A stretch of 64,000 nt of DNA from CAYNND01 sp964398775 (GCA_964398775.1 CAYNND010000004.1:20159-84158), one strand, 5' to 3'. Counted from the first letter of the stretch, positions 42,225 through 51,866 are shown. Program-made: numbers and translations. The notes: generated by a model not told the origin, from the letters alone.

Positions 42225-43109
42225 ATGACACGAACAAAAGAAGATATACAAAATGAATTGAACGCGCTCGAAGCTGCAATGGGCAGTGTTGATTTTTGGA
42301 ATGATAAGCAAAAAGCACAAGAAGAAGTACTCAGGTACCAATCCCTGAAAGAAGAGTTGGCAGGAGTAGGGAAATACGACAAGGGCGCAGCAATTGTTTC
42401 ACTCTACTCGGGTGCGGGCGGTGATGATGCTGAAGATTTTACTGCAATGCTTGCGCGTATGTATTCACGATTTGCTGAGCGTCATGGTTTCACCGTCACA
42501 CGACTCTTTGAAAACCAATCATCAGCGGGATTCCGCAATATTGGTTTTGAAATTAAGGGAAGCGGCGCGTATGGTTTTCTCAAGAATGAATCAGGTGTCC
42601 ATCGGTTGGTGCGCATTTCACCGTTTAACGCACAAGGAAAACGTCAGACTTCTTTTTCACTTGTTGAAGTCATGCCTGTCCTGCCGCCGACTGCGGCAAT
42701 TGTCATCCGTCCTGAAGATATCGAGGTGACGACTGCGCGAGGTGGTGGTCCTGGAGGTCAAAATGTGAACAAGGTTGAGACAGCAGTACGCATTGTGCAC
42801 AAGGCAACGGGTATTGAGGTAAAGGCGACCAATGAACGTAGTCAGGCAGACAACAAGGAAAAAGCTATGGAAATGTTGCGCGGGAAGCTCTTTCTAAAAC
42901 AAGAAGAAACTCGCAAGCGTGAAGAAGCAGGACTTTCAAAAACAGGTGACGCAGATATCGAGTGGGGGAACCAGATACGTTCATATGTGCTGCACCCGTA
43001 TCAGCTGGTGAAAGACCATCGGACAGACTTTGAGCATCGTGACCCGAGCGCAATCCTTGACGGAGACCTCGAAGACTTCATTGAGTCACTGAAAAGTGCT
43101 GGGTACTAA
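42225..43109 (+). CDS. prfB: Peptide chain release factor 2, short form
   Basis: 294 residues against about 365 in E. coli; the N-terminal helical domain is shortened. The stop-codon-reading motif SPF is in HRLVRISPFNAQGKR, which marks RF2 (UAA/UGA), and the GGQ motif is in ARGGGPGGQNVNKVE. No programmed frameshift site is present. The first codon follows a tRNA by 1 nt, so tRNA 3' processing would create an mRNA beginning at the start codon. Confidence 0.93.
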   Translation: MTRTKEDIQNELNALEAAMGSVDFWNDKQKAQEEVLRYQSLKEELAGVGKYDKGAAIVSLYSGAGGDDAEDFTAMLARMYSRFAERHGFTVTRLFENQSSAGFRNIGFEIKGSGAYGFLKNESGVHRLVRISPFNAQGKRQTSFSLVEVMPVLPPTAAIVIRPEDIEVTTARGGGPGGQNVNKVETAVRIVHKATGIEVKATNERSQADNKEKAMEMLRGKLFLKQEETRKREEAGLSKTGDADIEWGNQIRSYVLHPYQLVKDHRTDFEHRDPSAILDGDLEDFIESLKSAGY

Positions 43110-43135
43110 GTTGCTTGTCGTTTTGCAAAATATGC

Positions 43136-43141
43136 TACACT
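43136..43141 (+). promoter_or_regulatory. -10 box (TACACT), 6 nt before ftsE ATG
   Basis: TACACT, AATGCA, ATG 43148. Fixes the ftsE start; the frame from 43115 is rejected. Confidence 0.6.
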
Positions 43142-43147
43142 AATGCA

Positions 43148-43828
43148 ATGCTGTATTTCGACAAAGTTTCTAAACACTACTACGATAAAGTTCCAGCGAT
43201 ATACGACATAAACCTCACCATTAACCCCGGGGAATTCGTATCACTCGTGGGTCACTCAGGAGCAGGTAAGACAACACTCCTGAAGATGGTACTTGGTGAA
43301 GTGCACCCTACGCACGGAGCTGTATTCTTTGAGTCTCGTGATATAAAAAAGATGGGGCAAAAGGAGCTCAACATGTTGCGCCGCCGAATCGGTACAATCT
43401 TTCAGGATTTCCGCTTGCTCCCGAGCAAGACAGTCTATGAAAATATTGCATTTGCCATGGAAGTAGCAGGGCACAGCGACGAAGACATCGCTTCTGATGT
43501 TCCTTACGTCATAAACTTGGTGGATTTGAGTGAGAAATCAATGCATTTCCCTCATGAGCTCTCAGGAGGTGAGCAGCAGCGCGTTGCAATTGCGCGTGCG
43601 ATTGTGAACCAGCCTGATATTTTGATAGCAGATGAGCCAACGGGGAACCTTGATCCTATCAATACATATGAAGTTATTCAGATATTGAAAAAGATTAATG
43701 ACTTGGGTACGACAGTTATTATGACAACGCACAACAAAGGGGTAGTGGACGCTGTTGGAAGACGTGTCATCACTATGGATAAGGGACGTATCGTGCGAGA
43801 TGATGCAAATGGTAAATACATACTCTAA
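43148..43828 (+). CDS. ftsE: Cell division ATP-binding protein FtsE
   Basis: 226 residues, ABC ATPase: Walker A GHSGAGKTTLL, Q-loop, signature LSGGEQQRVAIARA, Walker B ILIADEPTGNLD, switch His in MTTHNKG. With FtsX it forms the complex that activates septal peptidoglycan hydrolases. Followed 8 nt later by ftsX. Confidence 0.95.
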   Translation: MLYFDKVSKHYYDKVPAIYDINLTINPGEFVSLVGHSGAGKTTLLKMVLGEVHPTHGAVFFESRDIKKMGQKELNMLRRRIGTIFQDFRLLPSKTVYENIAFAMEVAGHSDEDIASDVPYVINLVDLSEKSMHFPHELSGGEQQRVAIARAIVNQPDILIADEPTGNLDPINTYEVIQILKKINDLGTTVIMTTHNKGVVDAVGRRVITMDKGRIVRDDANGKYIL

Positions 43829-43836
43829 TATTTTTT

Positions 43837-44766
43837 ATGGCAACATTCACCTCACTCCGACGTATTTCAAAATCAGGTCTTGCTGAGTTTTTCCGTAATG
43901 GTTTCGTGACCGCTGCTACTGTCTATAGTATGTCAATTACGCTCTTCATTGTCGGCACGCTCATCTTCCTTCATGCAGCGCTCGTCGATACACTTGCAAC
44001 TATCCGCGATAAAGTGGATGTAAACATCTACCTCCTGACGAGTGCGCCTGAAGATAAGATAAAAACTCTACAAAAGAGTATTGAGGCACTCCCAGAAGTC
44101 GCGCAAGTAGAGTACACCTCTCGCGAAGATGCGCTGAAAAATTTCAAGGAGCGTCACAAGGACGACCAGCTCATGCTGCAGGCAGTTGATGAAGTGGGAA
44201 GTAACCCTCTCGGGGCAACGCTCGCCGTTCGTGCAAAGGACACGAGCCAGTACGAAGCAATAGTTAAGTTTGTCGAAGGAACACCAGCGATGAAAGCAGG
44301 AGAAGACGGAATAGTCGAAAAGATAAACTATGGAGAAAACAAAGTAGCAATCCAGCGATTGACCAACATCATTCGAGCAACAGAGAAAGCTGGGTTCGCT
44401 TTTGCGCTCTTCCTTGCGCTTGCGTCACTTCTCATCGTCTTCAACACGATTCGTCTGGGTATCTTCACAGCCCGTGATGAAATTGCGGTCATGAGACTTG
44501 TAGGAGCTTCAGCATGGTATACCCGAGGACCATTTGTGGTACAGGGCATCCTCTATGGTTTTACTTCTGCGCTCGTCACTCTAGTCGCACTCTGGCCGAT
44601 AGCATATTGGCTCGGTCCCGTCACTCAGGATTTCTTTGGGACATTCAACGTATACAGCTACTTTATGTCTGAAATACTAAGTATTGCGGGTATTGTCATC
44701 GGTATCGGCATTGTGCTCGGTGCTGCCTCAAGTTTCCTAGCTGTACGACGATATCTTGATGTGTAA
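43837..44766 (+). CDS. ftsX: Cell division protein FtsX
   Basis: 309 residues with four transmembrane helices (near 20-45, 185-210, 235-260, 275-300) and an extracytoplasmic loop between the first two, in which EALPEVAQVEYTSREDAL is typical of FtsX. Partner of FtsE. The hydrolase it controls is not identifiable in this window. Confidence 0.93.
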   Translation: MATFTSLRRISKSGLAEFFRNGFVTAATVYSMSITLFIVGTLIFLHAALVDTLATIRDKVDVNIYLLTSAPEDKIKTLQKSIEALPEVAQVEYTSREDALKNFKERHKDDQLMLQAVDEVGSNPLGATLAVRAKDTSQYEAIVKFVEGTPAMKAGEDGIVEKINYGENKVAIQRLTNIIRATEKAGFAFALFLALASLLIVFNTIRLGIFTARDEIAVMRLVGASAWYTRGPFVVQGILYGFTSALVTLVALWPIAYWLGPVTQDFFGTFNVYSYFMSEILSIAGIVIGIGIVLGAASSFLAVRRYLDV

Positions 44767-44825
44767 AGTCCACATCCTCAGCACTTTCCTATAGAATCAA
44801 TTCATCCAGAGCGAAAGGGGACAAC

Positions 44826-45017
44826 ATGTTTACTAGGCTGGACTATATCACTGCATCGGTGGTTTTCGGTACCTGTGCTGCTGCATACCTTGCCGCGCAG
44901 GGACTCGCACCACTCTTTGTGAGTGACGAAGTAAGGTTCTTCATCTGGGCGCGCCTTGCGCCGCCCGTTCTTATTGCATCAGGAATCATCCTGCTGCGTC
45001 GAAGGATTCGGTGGTGA
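44826..45017 (+). CDS. Small GC-rich membrane protein with Shine-Dalgarno
   Basis: 63 residues, two transmembrane helices, Arg-rich C-terminus (RRRIRW). The ATG follows GAAAGGGGACAAC, a real SD, and the gene is GC-richer than its neighbours and ends in a GC-rich terminator. These differ from the local style and suggest recent transfer. Function unknown. Confidence 0.55.
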   Translation: MFTRLDYITASVVFGTCAAAYLAAQGLAPLFVSDEVRFFIWARLAPPVLIASGIILLRRRIRW

Positions 45018-45025
45018 GCCGACTC

Positions 45026-45054
45026 GCCGGGGCCGCCCTGTCCCCGGCATTTTT
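45026..45054 (+). terminator. GC-rich terminator
   Basis: GCCGGGG-CCGCCCTGT-CCCCGGC followed by ATTTTT. Confidence 0.75.
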
Positions 45055-45109
45055 AATGTCAGAAATCCACAGATGCAAAAAAAAAGGATGCGTGGTATTG
45101 TGACGCGGT

Positions 45110-46765
45110 ATGGTAAAACCGACTAAGCATAAGTTTGTATTCATTATCGGCGGAGTTATGTCAGGCGTCGGTAAAGGAATCGCCACTGCTTCAATCGGAA
45201 AACTACTTCAAGCCCGCGGATATGCGGTCAATTTAATGAAAGCAGACCCGTATTTGAATGTTGATGCGGGAAATATGAATCCAACAGAGCACGGTGAATG
45301 TTTCGTGCTCAAGAATGGTCTCGAGACAGACCAGGACATGGGCAACTACGAGCGATTTTTGAATCATGATTGCTCAGGTCATGACTACATGACAAGTGGA
45401 ATGGTCTACCAGTCAGTCATCGCACGTGAACGAGCGCTTGCATATGGTGGGAAGTGTGTTGAGGCGATACCACATGTGCGAGATGAAATCATTGCACGCA
45501 TTGAAAACGCAGCTACAGAGAACAAATCTGATATTTCTGTCATTGAAATAGGCGGTACTGTCGGTGACTACCAGAACATAATGTTCATTGAAGCAGCGCG
45601 CGTTATGGCAGCTCGCAGAAAAGGGGACGTCTGTTTCGTCATGGTGACGTATCTTCCTGTTCCAGGAACGCTCGGAGAGATGAAAACGAAGCCAACACAA
45701 AATGCAATCCGCCAACTGAACTCCTATGGGGTGCAGCCTGATGTCATTATTGCGCGTTCGATAGTACCAATCGACGAACGACGTAAAGAGAAGATTGCAA
45801 TTTCATGTACAGTGAAGCCTGAGAACGTCATCTCAGCCCCTGATGTGAAAAGTATCTATGATGTTCCGCTCAACTTCGAGCGTGACAATATTTCAAAGGT
45901 GATTCTTGGAGAGTTGGGGCTTGATATAGATAGCACCTTCGACTTGAGTGACTGGGAAGCATTTGCAAAGAAAGCGCATAACGGTAAGGAAGAGATAAAG
46001 ATTGCTGTTGTCGGTAAATACTTCGATACAGGAGACTTCGTGCTTTCAGATGCGTATCTGTCAGTTATTGAAGCGCTTAAGTATTCAGCATATGACCAAG
46101 AAGCAAAACCTGTGCTTGAGTGGATTGACTCAAAGGATTTTGAAAAGGGAGTGAAGCCGCTTTCGTACCTGTCACAGTTTGACGGTGTTGTTGTGCCAGG
46201 TGGGTTTGGAACGACTGGCACTGAAGGTCTGGTCTCTGCAATCAAGTTTGTTCGTGAGAATAAGATTCCATATTTCGGACTCTGTTATGGTATGCAGTGG
46301 CTTGTAATTGAGTATGCACGGCATGTCGCAGGACTTGAGAAGGCGAATACAGTTGAGGTTGACCCTCAAACACCATACCCAGTCGTCGACGTTATGCCTG
46401 ACCAGAAAGATAAGATCGAACAGAAAAACTATGGTGGTACGATGCGTCTTGGAAACTGGAAAGCGCTCCTAAAAGAGGGGACCATCGCTCGAGAAGCATA
46501 TGGCGTTGCAGAAGTTGAGGAGCGACACCGACACCGATACGAAATCAACCCTGAGTACATCAAGAAGCTTGAAGATGCCGGTGTAGTGTTCTCAGGTACA
46601 TCACCAGTTGATACGCGCATCATGGAAATTGCAGAGCTCCCAAAGTCTGTGCATCCATTTATGCTCGGTACTCAATTCCACCCAGAATTGCTCGCACGCC
46701 CACTTGCTCCACATCCTCTCTTTACGGCGTTTGTTAAAGCGGCAATCGCTCGAAAAAACCGATAA
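45110..46765 (+). CDS. pyrG: CTP synthase
   Basis: 551 residues. N-terminal amidoligase domain with GGVMSGVGKGI and KADPYLNVDAG; C-terminal glutaminase with PGGFGTTGTEG, nucleophile Cys in LCYGMQW and HPE near the end. It makes CTP from UTP. TATTGT ends 8 nt before the ATG. Confidence 0.97.
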   Translation: MVKPTKHKFVFIIGGVMSGVGKGIATASIGKLLQARGYAVNLMKADPYLNVDAGNMNPTEHGECFVLKNGLETDQDMGNYERFLNHDCSGHDYMTSGMVYQSVIARERALAYGGKCVEAIPHVRDEIIARIENAATENKSDISVIEIGGTVGDYQNIMFIEAARVMAARRKGDVCFVMVTYLPVPGTLGEMKTKPTQNAIRQLNSYGVQPDVIIARSIVPIDERRKEKIAISCTVKPENVISAPDVKSIYDVPLNFERDNISKVILGELGLDIDSTFDLSDWEAFAKKAHNGKEEIKIAVVGKYFDTGDFVLSDAYLSVIEALKYSAYDQEAKPVLEWIDSKDFEKGVKPLSYLSQFDGVVVPGGFGTTGTEGLVSAIKFVRENKIPYFGLCYGMQWLVIEYARHVAGLEKANTVEVDPQTPYPVVDVMPDQKDKIEQKNYGGTMRLGNWKALLKEGTIAREAYGVAEVEERHRHRYEINPEYIKKLEDAGVVFSGTSPVDTRIMEIAELPKSVHPFMLGTQFHPELLARPLAPHPLFTAFVKAAIARKNR

Positions 46766-46774
46766 GCAGCGTGA

Positions 46775-46780
46775 TATACT
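46775..46780 (+). promoter_or_regulatory. -10 box (TATACT), 6 nt before msrA ATG
   Basis: TATACT, CATATC, ATG 46787: leaderless layout. Confidence 0.65.
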
Positions 46781-46786
46781 CATATC

Positions 46787-47320
46787 ATGCAAGATACTGC
46801 AGTGTTTGGTGGTGGGTGCTTTTGGTGTACTGAAGCTGTGTTCCGCATGCTTGAGGGTGTAGTGTCAGTCGCTCCTGGGTATGCAGGTGGTGACGCAGAG
46901 CATGCAACATATGAGTCAGTTTCAGAGGGTACTAGTGGGCATGCAGAAGTTATACAAGTCGTATTCAACTCTTCACTCGTGTCCTACACTACCTTACTCA
47001 AGGTCTTTTTTGAGTCACATGACCCAACAACACTCAACAAGCAGGGTGCAGATGAAGGAGCTCAGTATCGCTCGGTTATCTTCTACACTACTGAGGAGCA
47101 AAAAAAAGCAGCACATGCGTACATTGAAGAAATCCAGAAAGAGTATACTGAGCGCATCGTAACAGCAGTTGAACCGCTCGAGCATTTCTTCGTTGCAGAA
47201 GACTATCACCACGACTACTTTGCGCGAAATAAAAACGCACCGTATTGTCAGATAGTTATTGCACCAAAGGTAGATGCAATTCAAAAGAAATATACAGATA
47301 ACCTTAAAGCACATGGATAA
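46787..47320 (+). CDS. msrA: Peptide methionine-S-sulfoxide reductase MsrA
   Basis: 177 residues with the catalytic Cys in GGGCFWCTEAVF and the conserved GYAGG and EDYHHDYF segments. It repairs oxidised methionine. It overlaps the patatin-like gene by 8 nt, so they are coupled. Confidence 0.95.
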   Translation: MQDTAVFGGGCFWCTEAVFRMLEGVVSVAPGYAGGDAEHATYESVSEGTSGHAEVIQVVFNSSLVSYTTLLKVFFESHDPTTLNKQGADEGAQYRSVIFYTTEEQKKAAHAYIEEIQKEYTERIVTAVEPLEHFFVAEDYHHDYFARNKNAPYCQIVIAPKVDAIQKKYTDNLKAHG

Positions 47321-48182
47321 AAAAATTAAAATCGGTGTCGCGTTTGGCGGAGGTGCGGTTCTCGGAGCGGCGCACATTGGTGTGTTGAAAGCGTTTCAAG
47401 AAGAAGGCGTACCTATCGACATGGTCTCAGGAACTTCTGCAGGTGCAATCATTGCTGCATGCGTAGCATTCCGCCTTCCTGTGGAGCGTATAGAGGCTAT
47501 AGCGCGCGATATTGGGTGGTTTAGTATCTCCGCACTGCCTGACTCACGGCTCGGTTTTGCTTCAAACAAGGGTCTCGGAAAGCTTCTTGTTGACGCTATC
47601 GGTGATAAGACATTTGCAGAAGCATCTATGCCACTCATGATTCTTGCAACCGATGTAGAGCGCGGACAAAAAAAGATATTTAGTGAGGGAAGCGTTACAC
47701 AGGCTGTGCGTGCGAGTGCTTCGATTCCCATCTTCTTTTCACCAGTTGAGATAGAAGGAAAGTTATATGCTGATGGAGGACTTGTTGAAAATGTTCCCGT
47801 CTCACCCCTCATTGATGCTGGGGCTGATGTTATTATTGCAATTGACCTTGCAAAGCAAGGGAAAACATTTGCACCGAAAGCAGTGCCAGACATGATTGAC
47901 CTCTGTGTCTATTTGTTTGCGCAGCATCGAGACCAATCACTCAGGAACTCAGTCGCCATACTCATAGAACCACGAACGAGTACATTTGAGTCCCATAACT
48001 TTAAAAATGTCGATGCGCTCATAGATGCTGGGTACGCTGCTGCAAAGGCTGCTTTGCCGCAGATTCAAGACAAGATAGGGAGTATCCGTCCTTTGACCCC
48101 ACACAAAGACACTTTTTGGACTCGGCTTCGCGATTATTTGGGACTTACCGCAACTCCAAGCGATAAAACTATGGCACAATAG
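47313..48182 (+). CDS. Patatin-like phospholipase (RssA type)
   Basis: 289 residues. Oxyanion hole GGGAVLGAAHIG, nucleophile Ser in GTSAG, catalytic Asp in DGGLVENVP. Cytoplasmic acyl hydrolase of the bacterial patatin family; physiological lipid unknown. The ATG lies within the end of msrA. Confidence 0.9.
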   Translation: MDKKIKIGVAFGGGAVLGAAHIGVLKAFQEEGVPIDMVSGTSAGAIIAACVAFRLPVERIEAIARDIGWFSISALPDSRLGFASNKGLGKLLVDAIGDKTFAEASMPLMILATDVERGQKKIFSEGSVTQAVRASASIPIFFSPVEIEGKLYADGGLVENVPVSPLIDAGADVIIAIDLAKQGKTFAPKAVPDMIDLCVYLFAQHRDQSLRNSVAILIEPRTSTFESHNFKNVDALIDAGYAAAKAALPQIQDKIGSIRPLTPHKDTFWTRLRDYLGLTATPSDKTMAQ

Positions 48183-48188
48183 AGATGT

Positions 48189-49151
48189 ATGCGGCGCAGT
48201 ATTTTCTATACCTACCTTGCCACGCTCGTGCTCTGCACACTGTACTTCGTCTCGCTCAATGAGCCAGAAACGGTGCTCAGTTCTATAGTGCATCACCGTG
48301 AGCGCCAGCAAGCGCAGATTGCTACTCCTGAGGCGCGCTTTTTGTTTGTCGGGGACATGATGTTCGACCGTTCAGTGCGAAAAGCAGCAATGCAAAAAGG
48401 ATATGACCACCTCTTCTCATGTCTCGATGAAACATTTGGAAATGCAGATGCGCTCATTGGAAACTTAGAAGGCCCAATCACTACATACCCTTCAGTTAGT
48501 ATTTCCAAGAAAATTGGTGAAGTGGGAAATACTCAATTTACATTTGACCCTGCAGTGGCTCCTGCACTCGCTCGTGCTGGGTTTGTCGCTGTATCAATCG
48601 GAAATAATCACATACGAGATTTCGGTCCTGATGGTATTGCGCAGACGCGTTCGCACCTAGATGCTCATGGTGTTGCATATACTGGTGACCCCACCGATGC
48701 AGCAAACAGAGCGGTGCCACTTATGGTTAATGGCGTACCAGTTACACTCATAGCATATAATCAATTCGGCGGTTCGATTGAAGACACCGTAGCAGCGCTT
48801 TCAGAACATGTGAGTGAGACGACGGTAGTATTTGCACATTGGGGTGATGAATACGTCGCTGCATCTGCACATCAGAAAAAAGCAGCGCAACAGTTTGTTG
48901 CTGCTGGTGCAGACCTTATCATTGGTGCGCACCCGCATGTGGTGCAGGCACAAGAATACATTGACGGTGTTCCTGTATTCTATTCTCTCGGTAATTTTAT
49001 CTTCGACCAATACTGGACCCCGACAGTCCGAACAGGCGAGGGTGTCACTGTACTCTTTACTCCTCAGGGTGTCGCAGGGTTTGATCGACACCGGTTCTTC
49101 CTTGAAACAGACAGGCGGACATGTCTGCGGGCAGAAGATGCTGTGATATGA
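48189..49151 (+). CDS. CapA/PgsA-type metallophosphatase-like protein
   Basis: 320 residues. Signal anchor (about 7-24), then the PGA_cap set: FVGDMMFDR, GNLEGPI, SIGNNHIRDFG, FAHWGDEY, GAHPHVV, YSLGNFIFD. Members resemble metallophosphatases and act in poly-gamma-glutamate capsule synthesis; here probably an extracytoplasmic hydrolase. Starts 6 nt after the patatin gene. Confidence 0.9.
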   Translation: MRRSIFYTYLATLVLCTLYFVSLNEPETVLSSIVHHRERQQAQIATPEARFLFVGDMMFDRSVRKAAMQKGYDHLFSCLDETFGNADALIGNLEGPITTYPSVSISKKIGEVGNTQFTFDPAVAPALARAGFVAVSIGNNHIRDFGPDGIAQTRSHLDAHGVAYTGDPTDAANRAVPLMVNGVPVTLIAYNQFGGSIEDTVAALSEHVSETTVVFAHWGDEYVAASAHQKKAAQQFVAAGADLIIGAHPHVVQAQEYIDGVPVFYSLGNFIFDQYWTPTVRTGEGVTVLFTPQGVAGFDRHRFFLETDRRTCLRAEDAVI

Positions 49152-49152
49152 T
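49147..49152 (+). promoter_or_regulatory. -10 box (TATGAT) overlapping the upstream stop codon
   Basis: TATGAT overlaps the TGA of the CapA-like gene and lies 6 nt before ATG 49159. Confidence 0.6.
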
Positions 49153-49158
49153 TGCACT

Positions 49159-50142
49159 ATGTATATTTTCCGCGCCGGCATACTGTCTCTTTTGTTGATA
49201 CTACCGACAACTGCACTTGCACACACGCGCTGGTTTGCAACAGAAACATTATTGCCGTACACCACAACTGAGCCGACAGCCCTCTATCTCATCATCTGGG
49301 CATGCATTGCCTTCACTATCGTCGTAATAGGTATTCATTCCGAACGAATCGGAGCGTTTTCACTGTCATTTCTTGCTCCAAAGAAAGAATATTCATTTCA
49401 ACGCGCAGCCGCATCATTTTCGATGGTTACCGGAGCATTCTTTCTTCTTGCAGGAACGCACCAGTATGTGTTTTCTCCAAATCTATCCGCATCACTTGGA
49501 ATGCCCGAGTGGCTCATTGTGGTGCAGATTTTGATAGGTATATCACTCCTTATCGGTTTCTTTGAGCGCATCGCTGCAGTCGCATTGATGCTGTTGTGGG
49601 TCTTAGTTCTGTTCTATACAGGCTTTGTAGCTGCACTTGAGGATGTATGGGTGCTCAGTACTGCGTTCTTCATTTTTGTGATGGGGAATGACTACTTCGA
49701 TATGTTTCCTATACGGGCACTGCGAAGGCATGTTGCACCACTGCAATCATATGCGCTTCCAGTACTGCGATGGGGAACCGGTATGACACTGTTTGTGCTG
49801 GGTTTCTCAGAGAAAATTTTGCATCCTGAATTTGGCATCAACTTCCTCTCCATGTACCCTTGGAACTTCATGCAATCGCTTGGTCTTGCATATAGTGACT
49901 ATCTTTTTACACTTTCAGCAGGTGCAGTTGAATCTTTGTTTGGTCTCGTCTTCATGCTCGGAATAGTGACACGCTTGAATGCACTCGTGCTTGCGGTTTT
50001 CTTTACGATTCCTATTTTTATTCTTGGGCCAATCGAACTAGCGGGGCATATGCCACACTTTGCTGCAGTCGTACTGCTCTTACTCTTTGGTGCTGGCGAG
50101 CATTTCAAACTTGTGCATCGAAAGTCTCTGAAGCGTTCATAG
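49159..50142 (+). CDS. DoxX-like multi-spanning membrane protein
   Basis: 327 residues with about nine hydrophobic segments. A signal-like N-terminus ends at ALAHTRW. The middle and C-terminal parts (GAFFLLAGTHQYVF, VGRLNAL-type loop IVTRLNAL, AGHMPHFA) resemble DoxX-family proteins. Function unknown; the family is often linked to redox enzymes. Confidence 0.65.
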   Translation: MYIFRAGILSLLLILPTTALAHTRWFATETLLPYTTTEPTALYLIIWACIAFTIVVIGIHSERIGAFSLSFLAPKKEYSFQRAAASFSMVTGAFFLLAGTHQYVFSPNLSASLGMPEWLIVVQILIGISLLIGFFERIAAVALMLLWVLVLFYTGFVAALEDVWVLSTAFFIFVMGNDYFDMFPIRALRRHVAPLQSYALPVLRWGTGMTLFVLGFSEKILHPEFGINFLSMYPWNFMQSLGLAYSDYLFTLSAGAVESLFGLVFMLGIVTRLNALVLAVFFTIPIFILGPIELAGHMPHFAAVVLLLLFGAGEHFKLVHRKSLKRS

Positions 50143-50168
50143 TTATTGCACGGAAGTCTCTTTCAGCG

Positions 50169-50174
50169 TATCCT
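50169..50174 (+). promoter_or_regulatory. -10 box (TATCCT), 7 nt before tgt ATG
   Basis: TATCCT, CTCACAC, ATG 50182. Favours this start over the TTG at 50146. Confidence 0.5.
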
Positions 50175-50181
50175 CTCACAC

Positions 50182-51321
50182 ATGGCAATCTCATTTGAAG
50201 TAATACACCAATCAAAGCGCTCTGCTGCACGAGTTGGAGTGCTTCGCACGCCGCATGGCGATGTACAGACACCCGCCTTTGTCCCTGTTGCAACACGTGG
50301 CTCTCTGCGCACACTCGATAGTACCGAAATGAAAGCGCTCGGCTCTCAACTCATCATTGCAAATACATTCCACTTACACCTCACACCAGGAGAAAATGTT
50401 GTTGCGGGTGGGGGTGGCTTGCACAAATACGCAGCATGGGATAGGCCAATACTGACCGACTCGGGAGGGTTTCAAGTGTTTAGTTTCGGGTTCGGACGTG
50501 ACCACGGCATGGGTAAGATTTTGCAAGAAGAGAGTGAAAAAACTCTGAAAGATGGTGTGAATCCCCAAGGGCTCAAGATGACAGAAGAGGGGGTAACATT
50601 TAAGTCTCCCGTAAATGGTGACACGATATTTCTTTCGCCCGAAGTATCGATAGCAATCCAAGAAAAAATCGGAGCTGATATTATGTTTGCGTTTGATGAA
50701 TGCCCGTCACCACTTGCAACAGCAGAGTATATGCGTACGTCCATCGACCGAACGCATCGATGGGCACAGCGCTGCATTGATGCAAAGAAAACAAACCAAG
50801 CGCTGTACGGTATCGTGCAAGGAGGTGCATTTCCTGAGTTGCGTGAGGAGAGTGCGCGCGTGATAGGTGCTATGGATTTCGATGGATTTGGTATCGGAGG
50901 AGAATTTGGATATGACAAAGATTCACTTGAGCGAACAACTGCGCTCACTACACAGGCGTTACCACAAGGGAAACCACGTCATCTCCTTGGTGTCGGGCAT
51001 CCTGAAGATTTTGAATACATTGCTCGAGGTGGGGCAGATACGTTTGACTGTATCGCGCCGACACATTATGGGCGTCACGGAACAGCTTTTACTTCAGTGG
51101 GGCGTATAGACTTGCGTAAACGTGAGCGACTCACTGAATACATGCCGCTTGACCCACACTGCGCGTGCCCAGTCTGCGCTCAGTACACACGCTCATTCAT
51201 CAGCCACCTCATCCGTGCGCATGAACATACCGGCATGAAGCTCGCGACGATGCACAATGTCTTCTATTTGAATGCACTTGCAGCACGTGTGCGAGAAAAA
51301 ATCCTCAACGACGAATTGTAG
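50182..51321 (+). CDS. tgt: tRNA-guanine transglycosylase
   Basis: 379 residues. LTDSGGFQVFS (catalytic Asp region), MFAFDECPSP, and zinc-binding CACPVC with a following His (LIRAHEH). It exchanges guanine-34 for preQ1 in tRNAs with GUN anticodons, such as the tRNA-Asp(GTC) in this window. Followed by a C39-like gene and queA, a queuosine locus. Confidence 0.95.
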   Translation: MAISFEVIHQSKRSAARVGVLRTPHGDVQTPAFVPVATRGSLRTLDSTEMKALGSQLIIANTFHLHLTPGENVVAGGGGLHKYAAWDRPILTDSGGFQVFSFGFGRDHGMGKILQEESEKTLKDGVNPQGLKMTEEGVTFKSPVNGDTIFLSPEVSIAIQEKIGADIMFAFDECPSPLATAEYMRTSIDRTHRWAQRCIDAKKTNQALYGIVQGGAFPELREESARVIGAMDFDGFGIGGEFGYDKDSLERTTALTTQALPQGKPRHLLGVGHPEDFEYIARGGADTFDCIAPTHYGRHGTAFTSVGRIDLRKRERLTEYMPLDPHCACPVCAQYTRSFISHLIRAHEHTGMKLATMHNVFYLNALAARVREKILNDEL

Positions 51322-51341
51322 AGCACCACTCATCTTTGTGA

Positions 51342-51347
51342 TAGCAT
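51342..51347 (+). promoter_or_regulatory. Possible -10 box (TAGCAT), 6 nt before ATG 51354
   Basis: TAGCAT, GAGTTG, ATG. Weaker match than the TATACT sites, but same spacing. Confidence 0.4.
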
Positions 51348-51353
51348 GAGTTG

Positions 51354-51866
51354 ATGCGTATTTCGATACCACACCAAATGCAGCCAGATAACTTCTCCTG
51401 CGGCCCAACATGCCTTGCGATGGTTATGGATTTCTTCGGTAAAACATATGAGCGTGAAGCGCTTGTTGAACTGTGTAAGACCAAGCCAGGCAGGGGTACA
51501 GAAAACCACGCACTCGTGTTTGCCGTTGTCTCTCAAGGGCTCTGCGCACACACGTACCAAAATGCATCACTCGATGATATTCGTTCCCATCTGCATCACA
51601 AAGCGGCAATCATCATTAATTATTTCAACCCAATTTCTCAAGTGGGGCACTTTGCTGTCGTGCAAGGTGTTGATGATGCGCACATTTATCTCTCTGACCC
51701 AAAAAATGGAGATGGGTATCATCTACCGCATGATGTGTTTCTCGCACATTGGCATAACCATACCAAAACACTTGATGCGTGGATGGTGATGATTGCTGAA
51801 CCGCACGAATGTACTCATGCGCATTGCTCAAAGGGGAGATACATAGCACCACAACGCCATGTTTGA
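51354..51866 (+). CDS. C39-like cysteine peptidase domain protein
   Basis: 170 residues. Catalytic triad candidates: Cys in NFSCGPTCL, His in VGHFAVVQG, Asp in LSDPKNG, the arrangement of peptidase C39 (leader peptidases of bacteriocin exporters). No transporter or signal peptide, so it is a free cytoplasmic form; substrate unknown. It overlaps queA by 8 nt and lies between tgt and queA. Confidence 0.8.
   Translation: MRISIPHQMQPDNFSCGPTCLAMVMDFFGKTYEREALVELCKTKPGRGTENHALVFAVVSQGLCAHTYQNASLDDIRSHLHHKAAIIINYFNPISQVGHFAVVQGVDDAHIYLSDPKNGDGYHLPHDVFLAHWHNHTKTLDAWMVMIAEPHECTHAHCSKGRYIAPQRHV

Noticed and set aside
42225..43109. UGA recoding as in SR1/Gracilibacteria
   Set aside because: An SPF-type RF2 is present and several genes end in UGA with no read-through sequence.
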